The notes under the pieces are model-generated. The model did no database searches. It was not told the origin of the DNA and saw only the letters and a program-made list of their open reading frames with translations. A program made the position numbers and the translations under genes. Below, piece by piece: positions 1 through 11,852 of a stretch of 64,000 bases of DNA (its first letter is position 1; every line of letters begins with the position of its first letter). Source of the stretch: Corticium candelabrum (taxonomy: Eukaryota; Porifera; Homoscleromorpha; Homosclerophorida; Plakinidae); assembly GCF_963422355.1 (NCBI RefSeq), contig NC_085098.1, forward strand, positions 8,098,582 through 8,162,581, given 5' to 3'.

Positions 1-401
1 AATAATTTTTTGATGTAGTCGTACAACTTCTAGAAGTTTTCTTGAAATGAAGTCATTGCAAGTAGCGGACTGTGTGGTCTTTATGCTGATTGTGGAAAAT
101 GAAAAAGAATAATTACAGCAAATGGTAGCGTATTAGTGTGACGTCAGAAGTTAGGTTTTACTCATAGATACCATCTTTAGTTTGTGTTTGCTTTGCAGAG
201 CTGCACAAAGTTTACTACTGTTTTACTAGTTGCAGGCATGTGTGTAGATTGTGTCATGTTCTTGAGCTAATAAATATGATCGTGGATTGATAGTTCATTT
301 GCTGTATTGTGTCATGAACTCTGAGCTGTACAGTGTTAAGAATGTTGTGGTTGTTGATTGTGTGTGCATTGTGATTTTGAATTGTTTATTGTGTATGGTA
401 G

Positions 402-1461
402 GTTCGTACTGATGAGCTACGAAGAGCGCAGATTCAGCTGTTGTCAGCTAACAAAAGACTTGATGATCTGCTATACTCAATTTTGCCTGTCTCGGTTGCT
501 GACAGACTGAGGCAAGGTGTTAGAGGGTCACTGTCCAGATTATCAGCCAGATGGCTGATCTAATTTGAAAGAACGTTGAATGTGTTAAACATGAATAATG
601 ACAAAAATGTAGCAAAGCAAACAAACTGTCAAATTTTGCAGACGTCATAGCACTTCTACAATTTTTGGGTCCATTCTTGTGTGCAAACTTGAATTATGGT
701 TTTCTGCGTGTTAACTGATTGCATCAGGTTTTGGAGCTTGAAGGCAATCTGAACAGTGACCATTTAACCTGTGATGCAGCATTTTGTATTGACTTGTGCA
801 TTGTTCAGATCTAAGGACTTGGTTGAGCCTGAGAGGTTTGACAATGTTACTGTGTTGATGAGTGACATTGTTTCTTACACCAAGATTGGACAAGAATGCC
901 AAGCTATTGACGTTATCAAAATGTTACAAGAACTTTATTCTCTCTTTGATGCTGCAGCTAGAAGAAACAATGTTTACAAGGTGGGAAACATGCCAATAAT
1001 TTGTGGTGTTTGGGTAAACAACATAAACTACAAGACATTGGGGGAGTTACACAAGTTGGTAGGAGGGCAATGCAGGCAGAGCAGTTGGATGGACACGATT
1101 GCATGTCTTCTGTTGCAATGAAGACTCTGTCAGTGTTCCTTGTGCCTCATGTGTGATAGTAGACTAGTTCTGGATTATTCCTATCTACTTACTGCACCTC
1201 GTATTTGGCTTTCCAATTCCTACTGCATAATGCTGTAGGTCTTCTACTACCTGATACCTGAATTCTAGAAGACCAGAAGAAGTCACTAAATGTGCCCATA
1301 ATCTTTTGTAGTGAATGAAGGCTTCAGATGCAGTCTTTGTACTAAATGTTACGAAAAATACGAATTCTACTTGCCTGTCTTAGATGGTGTTTGTGCGTAC
1401 AAGATCGATGTAGATATTTATCACAAAAGGGAACTCAAGATCAGTTTCTAAACTGTTGCTC

Positions 1462-1503
<42 letters not shown>

Positions 1504-4414
1504 CACTTCATTTATTTTGTCTCTTGCAGGTAGAAACTGTGGGAGACGCGTACATTGTCGTAGGTGGAATCCCAGAACAAACATGTCCACGTATTCATGC
1601 AAGGAATGTAGCAAATCAAGCTCTTGATATGCAAGATGCAGCCAAGGAGGTGAAGAATCCTCGACCAGGAGAAGGGCATGTGAAGGTAATCTAATTAAAT
1701 AATATAATATTTTTGTGTGTAATTTAGTATATGTAGGTGTTGTAGACAGCCATGTTATAGCTAGATCTGAATTGATTTGTGACTGTGAGTCTAGATATTT
1801 GTGATTGATAGCATTAAGGCATCTTGCAAAACACTACTGGGCATTGTTTTGATTGACGTGTTTGGGTTGAATTTAAGGTTTATCTTTCTGCTTGTTACTG
1901 ATGAAAGGTTTTGTTCACTTATTTTAACAGTATCCTTCACAGTCAACTTCATGTTTTAGTGAACAATTTAAAGTTAGAATTCAAGTCATGTAAAATGCAC
2001 ACATGTATGCAATGACTGTGAATGTGTTGAACCATTCTACTCTAGTAGGGAGGTTTTTTGATTTTGTAAACATATGATATTTGGTTATATAATTTATGTG
2101 AGCATTTGATGTACTCTCATTGTCATTAGTTTTTAGTAAACTAAAGTACAAAGTATTTGATTTGTTTGTTTTCTTGAATTGTTTTGTATTCAGATTCGAA
2201 TTGGTATTCACACGGGCATGGTGTATGCTGGTGTAGTTGGAGTGAAGATGCCTCGTTATTGCCTGTTTGGTCGAACTGTCACAATGGCACAGAAAGCAGA
2301 GGGTGCAGCTCCTCATGGTGGCATTCTTGCTACACAAATGACATACAAGTAGGTAGTTTTTTTTTGTAGTAACTGTTTTGAACAAAGAATGGTTTTGTTT
2401 AGTTGGCTGAAAGAAGATTCTGATTTCCAGTTGATTAAAGGTCGATTGCTATCGTGGACTGGATCATACAACAAAGAACTTACTTGTTATACTTTGCAAA
2501 GAGGAGACAACAATGAGTTTGAGCCATTAGAATGTGATCCGGTGACCGAATGGATGCAACGGTTTTTTCCTCCATCTTTGGAGAGTTCTCCCCTTAGGTA
2601 AGATTGTTTCCTTTCTTTTTGTAAAGTGTCAGTGGCTAAATGTTTGTTGCTTGTTGTAATATGTGCTTCTTCTACTGCAAAGGCAGTATATGTAAATTTG
2701 AGTGGCAATTTAGAAACTCCAAGTAAATTTTAACATTAAATTAAATGTCCAAAATTTGAAATGGAAAAATAGAATTTCAAGTTTAATGGTTGAAAGGGAT
2801 GGTGATTGTCTTTAGACACCCAAACAGCTTTTGAAGTTAAGTTTAAGTTAGGTGATTGATGTCTGCAGGACTAGAGTTGTACGTTGTCTGTTTGCCATTT
2901 TGTTAATTAATAGTAGATATTTGGTTTTGACAATAGATGTGTGAACAGTGTTTATTTACTATGTACACCTAGGAAGAGAGACAGCTAATTTAATTCGTTT
3001 GTGCTAAAGTTCTAGGGCGAAGAATTTACTGGAATGGCAATTTGTGGCTAGAGGAAATGTAAAACTAAGCTATGACAGGCTTATACGCAGGATTTGTCTC
3101 GGGAGAGGGGGGAGGGGGAGTTGCTTGGGATAAAAGTGGACTCATTTAGGAGCATTGGAAGCAAACGTAGTATGATCTGGCGTAGTGTGTGCAAAGCAGG
3201 TGTGGTCAAGCAGAAACTAGCGTATGCTAACCAGGTCGCATTTCGACAACTAAAACACTGAAAACTTGTCAAATAGTCTTAGTCGCTCTTCACTAACGTC
3301 TACAACTCTGGATACGGAAACCTCTGCATCGAGTAGCTTGATAATCTTGAAATTTGTGTATGCAGCACGATGTGGAAAAAAAATTTGCTATTTAATTAAT
3401 CACCTACCTCTAAACTGGAAGGATATGCTAATGAGTGACTGTAAAAGTCAAGTTTTTTGAAAATTGTACAGCCATGGCTGTGCGCCTGATGCTTTTTCAA
3501 TGCCTCTGCATTTAAAGTTGCAAGGAGAACGTATCCGGGAATTGCCTGACTTTGGATACATGTACCTGCAAGATTGCATGTATACACCACTACCCTTACA
3601 AGTGTGCAAAGAGTGAATGCCAGAAACTGAGATGTAAGTAATTGCTTTTGTCTTAGGTACAGATAGTAAAGAAGATAGACTAAGAAGGTTGTTGTCATTA
3701 TGCAGACCTCTTATCAATAGCTGTCCTCGAATACATTTTTATAACTCCCCGTAGTTGACAAAGCAGACCTGTAACTGCTATGGGGTTCATGTAAACCTCC
3801 TCTGCATTTGGGCTTGTATAAACTATTGCTTCGATCTCTAAGGCATTTCTAGACTGACTTGTGTTTGTTAGTGTAGTTGATATGCATATGGTATTCTGTA
3901 TTACACATAATGTTTGTTTGAGCTGCTTTTCTATCGTAGCTCTCCACTGATGAACAAGAGATCGAAGCCAGGTGTTGCTCGTCATAATTCGAAAGTCCGA
4001 GATCTGGCAAATTTGCATACCATTTCTGCTCCATATGTACTCCAAAAGCAAGAGCAGTCAGACAGTAGTGATAATGAGTTTGACATGCTAGTTGATGAAC
4101 AGAAGAAAGCCAGAGTGAGGAAGGCTCCAACATTGGAACGTCCAAACCCGTCTCAGTTACAGAAACCTATCCGGGCTTTAGGCTGTTTGCCAGATACAGT
4201 ACAGTCACTCACATCAGCTAGTAACTCAGTTTCTCCTGACCTAGTCATAAGTCCTATTTCTCTTGATTGTTCATTAGAAGATCCCAGCAGAATATCTACT
4301 CGTTCAACAGATTCTGACAGTGGGAAATCTTTTGTAGACATCAATGGCATTTCATATAAGTTGGTAACACCTCATCTGCATGTCAGCAGTACTATCAACT
4401 ACAGTGATGTCTGA
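402..4414 (+). CDS. Guanylyl cyclase catalytic-domain protein, 5' part outside window
   Basis: This class III nucleotide cyclase would make cGMP from GTP. Visible exons are about 402-526 (signalling helix with [14 protein letters not shown]), 809-980 (MSDIVSYT, first metal Asp), 1530-1685 ([13 protein letters not shown], purine-recognising Glu and second metal Asp), 2194-2348 (PRYCLFG, guanine-type Cys), 2403-2599 and about 3950-4414. Phases agree across the first joins. Glu plus Cys is the guanylyl, not adenylyl, signature. The usual N and R of the DTVNTASR region are replaced: here it reads RTVTMAQK, with Thr and Lys. Alpha subunits of soluble guanylyl cyclase show the same kind of loss, so this is probably an alpha-like partner or weakly active alone. 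The tail after the catalytic domain is long, Ser-rich and has no membrane segment. The sensor domain is not in the window, so receptor-type versus soluble type is undecided. Confidence 0.85.
1461..1503. repeat. (TTG)n trinucleotide microsatellite
   Basis: About 14 units lie in an intron of the first cyclase gene, just before the acceptor of the VETVGD exon. Confidence 0.95.
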
Positions 4415-5061
4415 TCAGTGCCACCGTAATTTGTAACTCTTGCTTTAGTGCTTTGTAGAGATAATCTGAAAGCATACTGTAGTGCTCTGTACACAGTACG
4501 GTTGCTATGTTGTGCACATAGTTGATATTGCTGTTTGTTATTTTATCTATAGACTACCTACTGCCATATTGAGTTTTAACTTGTAGTTTATTCTTTAGAT
4601 TTACAAGTACTAGAAATGAACACATTTCACACAGACAAAAGTAGAATGCATTTTATTCTTTAGCATTTCTGTCATTTGCAATTGTCGAAAGAGGAATAGG
4701 GATATGTGACATATATACTTTTTGTGGTTGGCCATACCTTCAGGAACAACTGCATGTTGTTGGGCAGCAGAGCATGCCTATTACCAGGAGGTAACCTTCT
4801 CTCTCTAGATGCTCCTGCTATTACTCACTCTCTTTCCCTTGATCTCTTTTTATGCTCCTAATTGTAACACTTCATAATGTTGAGTCTAAAACCGATTAAC
4901 ACAAACTTTCCCATCGATTTACACGCGCTGAAGGTCACTTATAGTTTGGACTCCGAGCATGTCCATGTTACGCAACTTTGCCCGTGCAAAGCTAATACGC
5001 ATGCGTGGGTTACACATGGTGTTCTTTTCGCTCTTTCCTTTGTAATTATTGACTGCACACA
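4415..5061. other. Intergenic: cyclase 3' end and LARP1 upstream region
   Basis: No ORF or RNA gene is supported here. The sequence is AT-rich at first and turns more GC-balanced near 4900-5060, ahead of the LARP1 start. It should hold the 3' UTR of the left gene and the LARP1 promoter. Confidence 0.5.
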
Positions 5062-8000
5062 ATGGCTAACGAAAACGACAGCGAAGGATGGCAGCTAGTT
5101 TCCACGCCAAGCAAGACGCGAGCGCCACCGTCATCAAAACGTGAGCGAGGCAAGACAACACGCAGACCGTCCACGAGAGCAGAAGATCGCAGCAGAGACA
5201 GAAACGCGATAGCAGAAGAAGGAGACGCAGTGGAAGCAGCACAGGCCATTCACACCGAGGGCAACTCGCAATCAAGAGTAGAAAAAAACGTCGTGCCAGC
5301 CACTCCGCCACCACTAGACGCGAATCCGTGGAAGAAGAATGCAGCGCGTGCAGGCGCAGACTCAAAAACAGCAGCAGGTAAACACAGGTAGCAACAGTAG
5401 GGAGACATCTAGAGTAGGTCAGTAGTAACCACGTGCTCTGATAGCCACGTTTGAGTTGGTAGTACCGCCTTCACTGCTTGGAAGGATGTGTGACGTAAGC
5501 ATGCGAATGAATGAATGGATGGAAGTATGTGACGAAGCCGCAAGATGACGGGACAGGGACGGATGGAATGTAGGATTTTTATTGAGGTTTTTGTGTAGGA
5601 AACGGCGTGCCTAGAGTCACAAGTCAAAAGGTGACGAACAAGCAGAAGAAAACAGGCAAATCTGTTGTGAAAGTGAGTACAGCTGGTCTGTTTGGCGGGT
5701 TGTGTGTCTGTCTGTATGTGTGTCTGTCTGTATGTGTATCTGTATGTATGGTTTCGGACTGCTTGGATTTTTCGTAGTAAAGTTGGCGGCAATGCTATAA
5801 TTATTGTTTATTTGCAGAGTTGGTGCTGGAACAAATCTGTGTGTGCGCGTGCGTGCGTGCGTGCGTGCGTGCATGTGTGTTTTGTTTGTTTGTAGCCTAG
5901 TTTGTTTGTTTGTTTGTGTGTTTGTCTTTGTTTTTATTGTATTTCCTGTTAGGCGCCTGACCACAGTATGCCATTATCATGGCCCACACCTGGGGAGATG
6001 GCTAAGGTCAATAGTAATGGAAAGGGGAACTTGTCAGCTGTGAAAGGAAATGTATGTGACTATAGCATGCTGTTTACTTTTTGTAATTGCGTGACTAGTA
6101 GTCAGTTGGAACTTTGTGGAAGGGAATAGCATGGCAGAATGAGAAAAGAAATGAAACAAACTCTGAAAGCACGGATGAAGGACAGACAGACAAATCTGCA
6201 AAGAAGAAAGGTTTGTGTGCTTTCCTGCATTTTGTACATCTCACTGTCATAGGGCCGAGTTTGTTGACCTTTTCTGGAAGAGGCAAACATTGGAAGAGAT
6301 AGAAAGAGGTGGTAATCAAGTCATGTTTTGTAAGGCTCTTCTAGCTTAATTTAGCTTTAACATACCAGATCAAAAATTGATAGATCATGTTGTTGGTGCA
6401 TTGAAGGATTTTCTGAGTCTATCTGCAGGGCTGGGCAGTAAGAATAAAGTTATTTATAATCTTTAGTTTTCAGTCTAGAGAGGGACAATGACAAGCCATT
6501 CTTATTTATCTCAGGTGTAGAACTACTTATTGATATGGGTAATAACCCCAGTGAACTTGTGAATGATGACTTACTTGTAGGACATGTTCTGCAAAGTTTC
6601 TGTCACATCTGCATAGCACAGTGTAGAACACCTCTGACTCATGCTGCTTTACATATGTAAGCTCTGATTATCCCAACGATATCTACTAGTAGCTTCATTC
6701 TGAAAACTTGCTTAATCAACTCTTAGACCTCATAGCAAAAATTATTGTCTGGGTACGAGAATTCCGACTGCTTGTTTGTCAGCAGACGTGTCTGACATGT
6801 TAGACTGTGTATTTTAGGAAACACCATGGTGCTGCCCTAGGAGCCCCGATGTAGGAAAGCATGCAAGCAAACCTTGGCAGTGTCTCTTTAATGTGTGCAG
6901 TATGTTATAGCAGTTTATAACGACTTGTTATGCATGTTGCAGGTGGTCGGCAAAGATGGGTTCCCTTAGATCTTCGTGGTGGAGATTCAATAAATGGAGA
7001 CCTTGGTAAACGCGTTGAAGGGCGAGATATGTTTAATCGTCCTCCAAGATGGAAATCATCATGGGAGAGACCAACATTAAGAGGAAGAGGAAGAGGAGGA
7101 GGTTTTTCAAGAGGAAGAGGAGGACGTAGACGTCCGCCCAGAAGTTTGTATTTTAGTCAGTATTTGCCATTTTTGGGTGTTTGACTGTGATCTGGTAGTG
7201 GATTCGGGAATACAGATGTATGGTTCTGGCTCTGATCTCGGCTACAGCATAGGAGGAGGCATCTATTTTGATGCAACTGCTGGAGCTGTTTATGCAGTAG
7301 GTCATGCCTATGAAATGCAGTACTTTCCTTCAACGTATGTTCCTCCCATGGATGACGAGACAGTAAAAGATGCTGTCAGAAATCAAATGTATGCTTTAAG
7401 TGAAGTTAATAGTGCGCTTGACTAATGTGTATGCTATCTGTAGAAATTACTATTTCAGTGATGAGAATTTATCAGGTGATATTTTTTTGAGGCGTCAGGT
7501 GGGTTTGTTTTTGTAGCATCAGATAGTATTTGTTGTAATGATTATGTTATAGATGGATAGTGAAGGGTTTATTCCTCTTCATCTTGTTGCTGGTTTTTAT
7601 CGTGTTCAGTCTCTTTGTCAAGACTATGATCTTATTAGAGAGGTTGGTGTTAATGTAATAATTTGAAGTGGTACCATAGAGAACAGTAGGATATTTAGTG
7701 TTTTAAAAATATGCATGTGTTAAGTTATGCAGATTTTGATGCAGTTAAGCTATGGTTATAAGGCACTTACCAGACACTTACTGTGAACAATTGCATTGAA
7801 CACTAGCTTTGAAGTACTAGTACAGTGAGTCAATTGTGTAGGCAATGAGTGAGAGTGACATGGTAGAACTTGTGGATGAGAAACTACGGAGACGAGAAGG
7901 ATGGGATATTTGGCCTATACAGGGTCCTCCTTTGGATCCCACATTGACAGTTGAAGCACAAGAATTTGCGAATGGTTACAGTATGACTGGCAACGAGCTG

Positions 8001-11000
8001 TGGAGTGTTGGAGAGACTGAGAATTTTGTGGTGGAGGGTCTGGAAAACATTGCAGAAGGAGAAGAAAGAAGGGAAGGGGGTGTCATTGTATCTCATGCTT
8101 TAGATGGAAATAAGATCAGTAATGAGAGAAGGAAGAAACAAAATGAAGAAAATGGTGAGGATGGTCACTGGACTGAAGTGAGGCGAAAGAGACAGTTATC
8201 AAGAACTGTTAGCAAGGGCATATTATAGTTGAGTGTTCTGTGTAATGTATGAATTTGATGTAGAGAGGCAGTGAGGAGAGATCAAGTGCTGAGAGAGAAG
8301 AATTGGTCAGTACTGGCGAACAAGAAGAGTTGGATTTCATGTTTGATGAAGAACTAGAGCAGATGGGAAGAAAGCACTTTTCAGACAACATTGACAACTG
8401 GTGTGTTCCTTGTCTGTTTGTAAAATAGAAATGTTCATGGTTTTAGTTGTTGTGACTGTGGTGCAAGTGGGAGGCATTGCAGTGCAGTTCAGTTTGTTCA
8501 TAAAGTATTCAAAACGAACACTGTCAGTGAATCAAAATTTTATTAAATAATCTTTAGCAGTAGCAATTTGCATTCCACGCAAATTCTTGGATGTCTACGC
8601 TAGTGCAACAAATGGACAGGACAGTTTTAGAAGAGTTTTAGATGTATTGTGTTGTGTACTGCACATTCAGGCACGGATCTACCATAACGCCCGACGTGCC
8701 CGGGCACGAAGATCCCTAGGGGTGTTTAACTCATTTCCTGGATGTTTTATGCAATATCTACATGGCAATCCCTAGAGCAACTACGGTGCTATTAATAATG
8801 ACTTTGCTAGGCGTACGATAGAACTTACAAAACCTTATTGACAAAGAATTTTCATAGGATGATTCTTGCTGATAGTTGTAACTCGTTGCATTGTTGTTAG
8901 TTGAGCTCTATTAATATTGACTGGGCACCAAGCAAAATTAAACACTGGATCACTCCTGACATTGTTCAATATTTAGAAATATGTAGACTTTGTTCAGCAG
9001 TTTCTCATGATGACTATAGGTGTCTACCATGTGTGTGTGTGTGGGGGGGGGGCACGTGCATGCACGAGTGTGCTTATGCACTCATTGGCACATTCCTGTG
9101 TGTTGTTTAATTAATTAATTGTTGCATTGTAGTGCACATCAATGTGTATTTTATCAGGTCTGACTCAGATGATGATGACGATGTTCAGGATGAAGATGTT
9201 GATAATATATTAATAGTGACACAAGCTCTCAGTTCAGCACGACGGTATGATCGAACTGGCATGCATTTGACAAGAGCTAAGATGACAACAGACATAGCGG
9301 AAATGATCAATGATGGTCTGTTTTACTATGAACTTGATCTGCAATCAAGAAAGGAAGTCAGCTATAGGCTGAAGAAAGTAGAGATAATAAAACATTAAGT
9401 TGGAATGTGTGAGCAACTGCAGTACTTTAACTCTCTTTTTCTTTACCAGGAGGAGTTGTCTCAATCTTGGCAAAAGGTTGGTTTGATGAAGGAAGCAGAC
9501 TTTGCAGCTCTTAAAGAAACTCAAGAGTCAGAGAAAGTGAGAACTTCAGACCATCAGATTGAGCCGGTCTCACCCCCAACTCCACCATTGTCGCTGAGCG
9601 GTGATGACTGGGAAAGAGGGATAAAACTGAATGAGGAATGGCCAGCTGTTCAGGGAAGAGCGAGCGAGCAACCTTGTGAGGTTGTCTCCAAGTTGCCGTC
9701 AGAGACATCTAATCTGTCAGAGACAGTAGCAGAATCTGTGGCACCAGTTGATGTATCGTTGGATAGTCAATTGTCACAGCCAGGCAACACCACGACGAGA
9801 GATAAGGCAAGGTTTTACCCTTTGCCTCCAAAAGCACAGATGAGCAGTACTGAGAAAGAAAGCTTAGTTGACAAGGTATGTCTTTGTTTCTATGTAACTA
9901 ATCTCGTCATTTAAACTATAGCATGATGATGCAGTTGTCACTGAGCTGTTGCATTTTTGTTCAAAAGTCATAATTATTGTTTGTAGTATGCCAAATTTTA
10001 CACCCTGCTGCAAACAAACCAGTGTATGTGTGATGCAGTTTACTTTTCATTGCAACACTGTACAATCAACTCACGTAGCTGCCTTGTTCTGCCAATGTAT
10101 GAAATATTGTAAGACTAGAGACAATTTTGATGGCACGTTGATTTTAGAATTTTTAATGATGATGCTGAGGTAGGTAAGTCTAAATGCTGTGAAAAGTGGG
10201 CATGTATGCAGTGTAGATGGAACGTAGTTGTGATTTGGTTTGATGGTGATCTTTGAAAGTCAGCCGTTGTTTCTAGACTCCTATGAAACAGAAATCCAAG
10301 TACAGCAGCAACCCTCCTGTTGAGAGTCATGTTGGGTGGGTGATGGGTAGAAAACGACACAGAAAGAGAACAAACTCTGGAAGGTAGGATTTATAGAAGT
10401 GGCACATTAGCGTTGCAAACAGGGAATAACTGCTTGTGTATGGTTTGAATTTGATGACAATGTTGTGAGTTGTGTAGTGGAGATGGTACTTTAGGCAGTT
10501 CTCCGATGGCAAGTTCAACGCCTGTGTCTTTGCCATCATTTGAACATCCATCACATGCAATGCTGAAAGAAAACGGGTTTACACAGCTGAGATATGAGAA
10601 GTTTAGAATAAAGTGTCTCAAAGGTTGAGTTGTTTTATCTACATGCTTGATTGATGTTTGTAAGTTGTTGTCTATAGAACGAAGTCGTCTTGGTATTGGT
10701 CAGAGTCAAGAAATGAACACACTCTTTCGTTTTTGGTCATTCTTTCTTAGAACTCATTTCAACAAGTGAGACATGTTTGTTTCTTAGTTTGTTTCTTACT
10801 CCCACACTACATGTACATGTCTATTACTTGTAACAGGAAAATGTATGAAGAATTTAAAAAGTTATCCCTTGATGATTCAAGGCATGGATATAGGTATATA
10901 ATAACATGTAATATGACATGAATGGAGGTATAGTCACTGTTGCTATTTGAAGGTACGGTGTTGAGTGTCTATTCAGATACTACAGTTACGGGCTAGAGAA

Positions 11001-11359
11001 GAAATTTAGAAAGGAAGTGTTTGATGACTTCCAAGAGCAGACGCTGGCAGACTTCAAAAACGGTAAGTGACGCGAGAATTCTTGTAGGGGTAGAAGAGAA
11101 TATGAATGATGCATGGTTTGTCACTGTAGGTCAGCTGTATGGCTTGGAAAAATTCTGGGCGTTCCTGAAGTATTACAAAGGAAAACCAGTCACTGTTGGT
11201 GCAGACCTAAACGAGAAACTGTTGCAGTATCGCACGTTGGATGATTTCAGACGAGAGGTTGTCATATTAGTCGGTTACTGCAAGAGAGATGCGTTGATTA
11301 CTGTCCATATTTAGGCATCTCGCGCCTGCGACGAAGGGAGGAATGACACTGACAGCTGA
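5062..11359 (+). CDS. LARP1: LARP1, La-related mRNA-binding protein
   Basis: LARP1 binds the cap and 5'TOP motif of ribosomal-protein mRNAs downstream of mTOR and acts in the cytosol. The first exon (5062-5377) encodes a charged, disordered N-terminus. A short conserved segment with SWPTPGE (about 5980) and an RG-rich patch (about 7080-7140) follow. The La motif starts YYFSDENLSGDIFLRRQ (about 7440-7497) and continues with GFIPLHLVAGFYRVQSL (7550-7640) and VDEKLRRREGWDIWPIQGPP (7845-7935). An acidic segment with the family's RAKMTTDIAEMINDGLFYYE is near 9290. The C-terminal DM15 repeats occupy about 10275-11290, with VGWVMGRKRHRKR, FRFWSFFLRTHFN, ECLFRYYSYGLEKKFR and LEKFWAFLKYYKG. The last exon (11315-11359) is short and ends in TGA. 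All family blocks are in order and none is broken. Individual exon ends between blocks are estimates. Confidence 0.93.
5841..5875. repeat. (GTGC)n microsatellite
   Basis: A short GTGC/GTGT tract in a LARP1 intron, flanked by TTTG-type low complexity to about 5940. Confidence 0.85.
8420..9158. other. Largest visible LARP1 intron
   Basis: No coding block lies between the exon ending near 8400 and the acidic exon starting near 9160. It holds a 12-base palindrome (GTGCCCGGGCAC, about 8697) and a short GT/poly-G tract near 9030-9052. No transposon ends were recognised. Confidence 0.5.
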
Positions 11360-11852
11360 TCTGGCGTCGCGGGGGCGTATTCTCAGAAGAAGTGAGAGAG
11401 AGAGAAAGAGAGAGAGCTAGCAAGCTCTTGTGTCAATATATTTCGTGATAAATAGGACCGACTGATAGTTGTATAGTGGAGTTGTGCTCATCAGACGTAG
11501 TCTATATATCTATTGTATTTCTATTCGTGCTACACGGATATCGATGCCTGTACAAACCCTAGTCACTGTGACTTTTCTTTTATACCTTCTCCATACCATT
11601 AGATGTAATTGCACTTTCAAGAGATGCGGGTGTTTGTTTACATATAACCGTTTGGGTGTCCATATGCAGCATTGGTCTCGCGCAGCCAGCCACTCCTTTT
11701 CGACTCGCGGAGAGGCGGTATTCACATTCATTGACTCTCAATAGGGGCGGGCACAGTCGCGAACAAAAACTTCGCTATACAACCGGGACCATCGCAGGGA
11801 GCAGTTCAGTGACGAGCAACGTCCACCTTTACCTTTCACCCGTCGTTACGAC
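11360..11852. other. Intergenic: LARP1 3' UTR and promoter of the H-NOX cyclase
   Basis: A GA-rich tract lies at about 11392-11417. No credible coding region is present. Only about 490 bases separate the two same-strand genes, so this stretch must contain the LARP1 3' UTR and the next promoter. Confidence 0.5.

Noticed and set aside
1530..2348. Adenylyl cyclase
   Set aside because: The purine-binding positions are Glu (VETVGD) and Cys (RYCLFG), the guanylyl pattern, in all three cyclase genes.
8640..8780. Transposon end around the GTGCCCGGGCAC palindrome
   Set aside because: No partner inverted repeat or target duplication was found within the intron.
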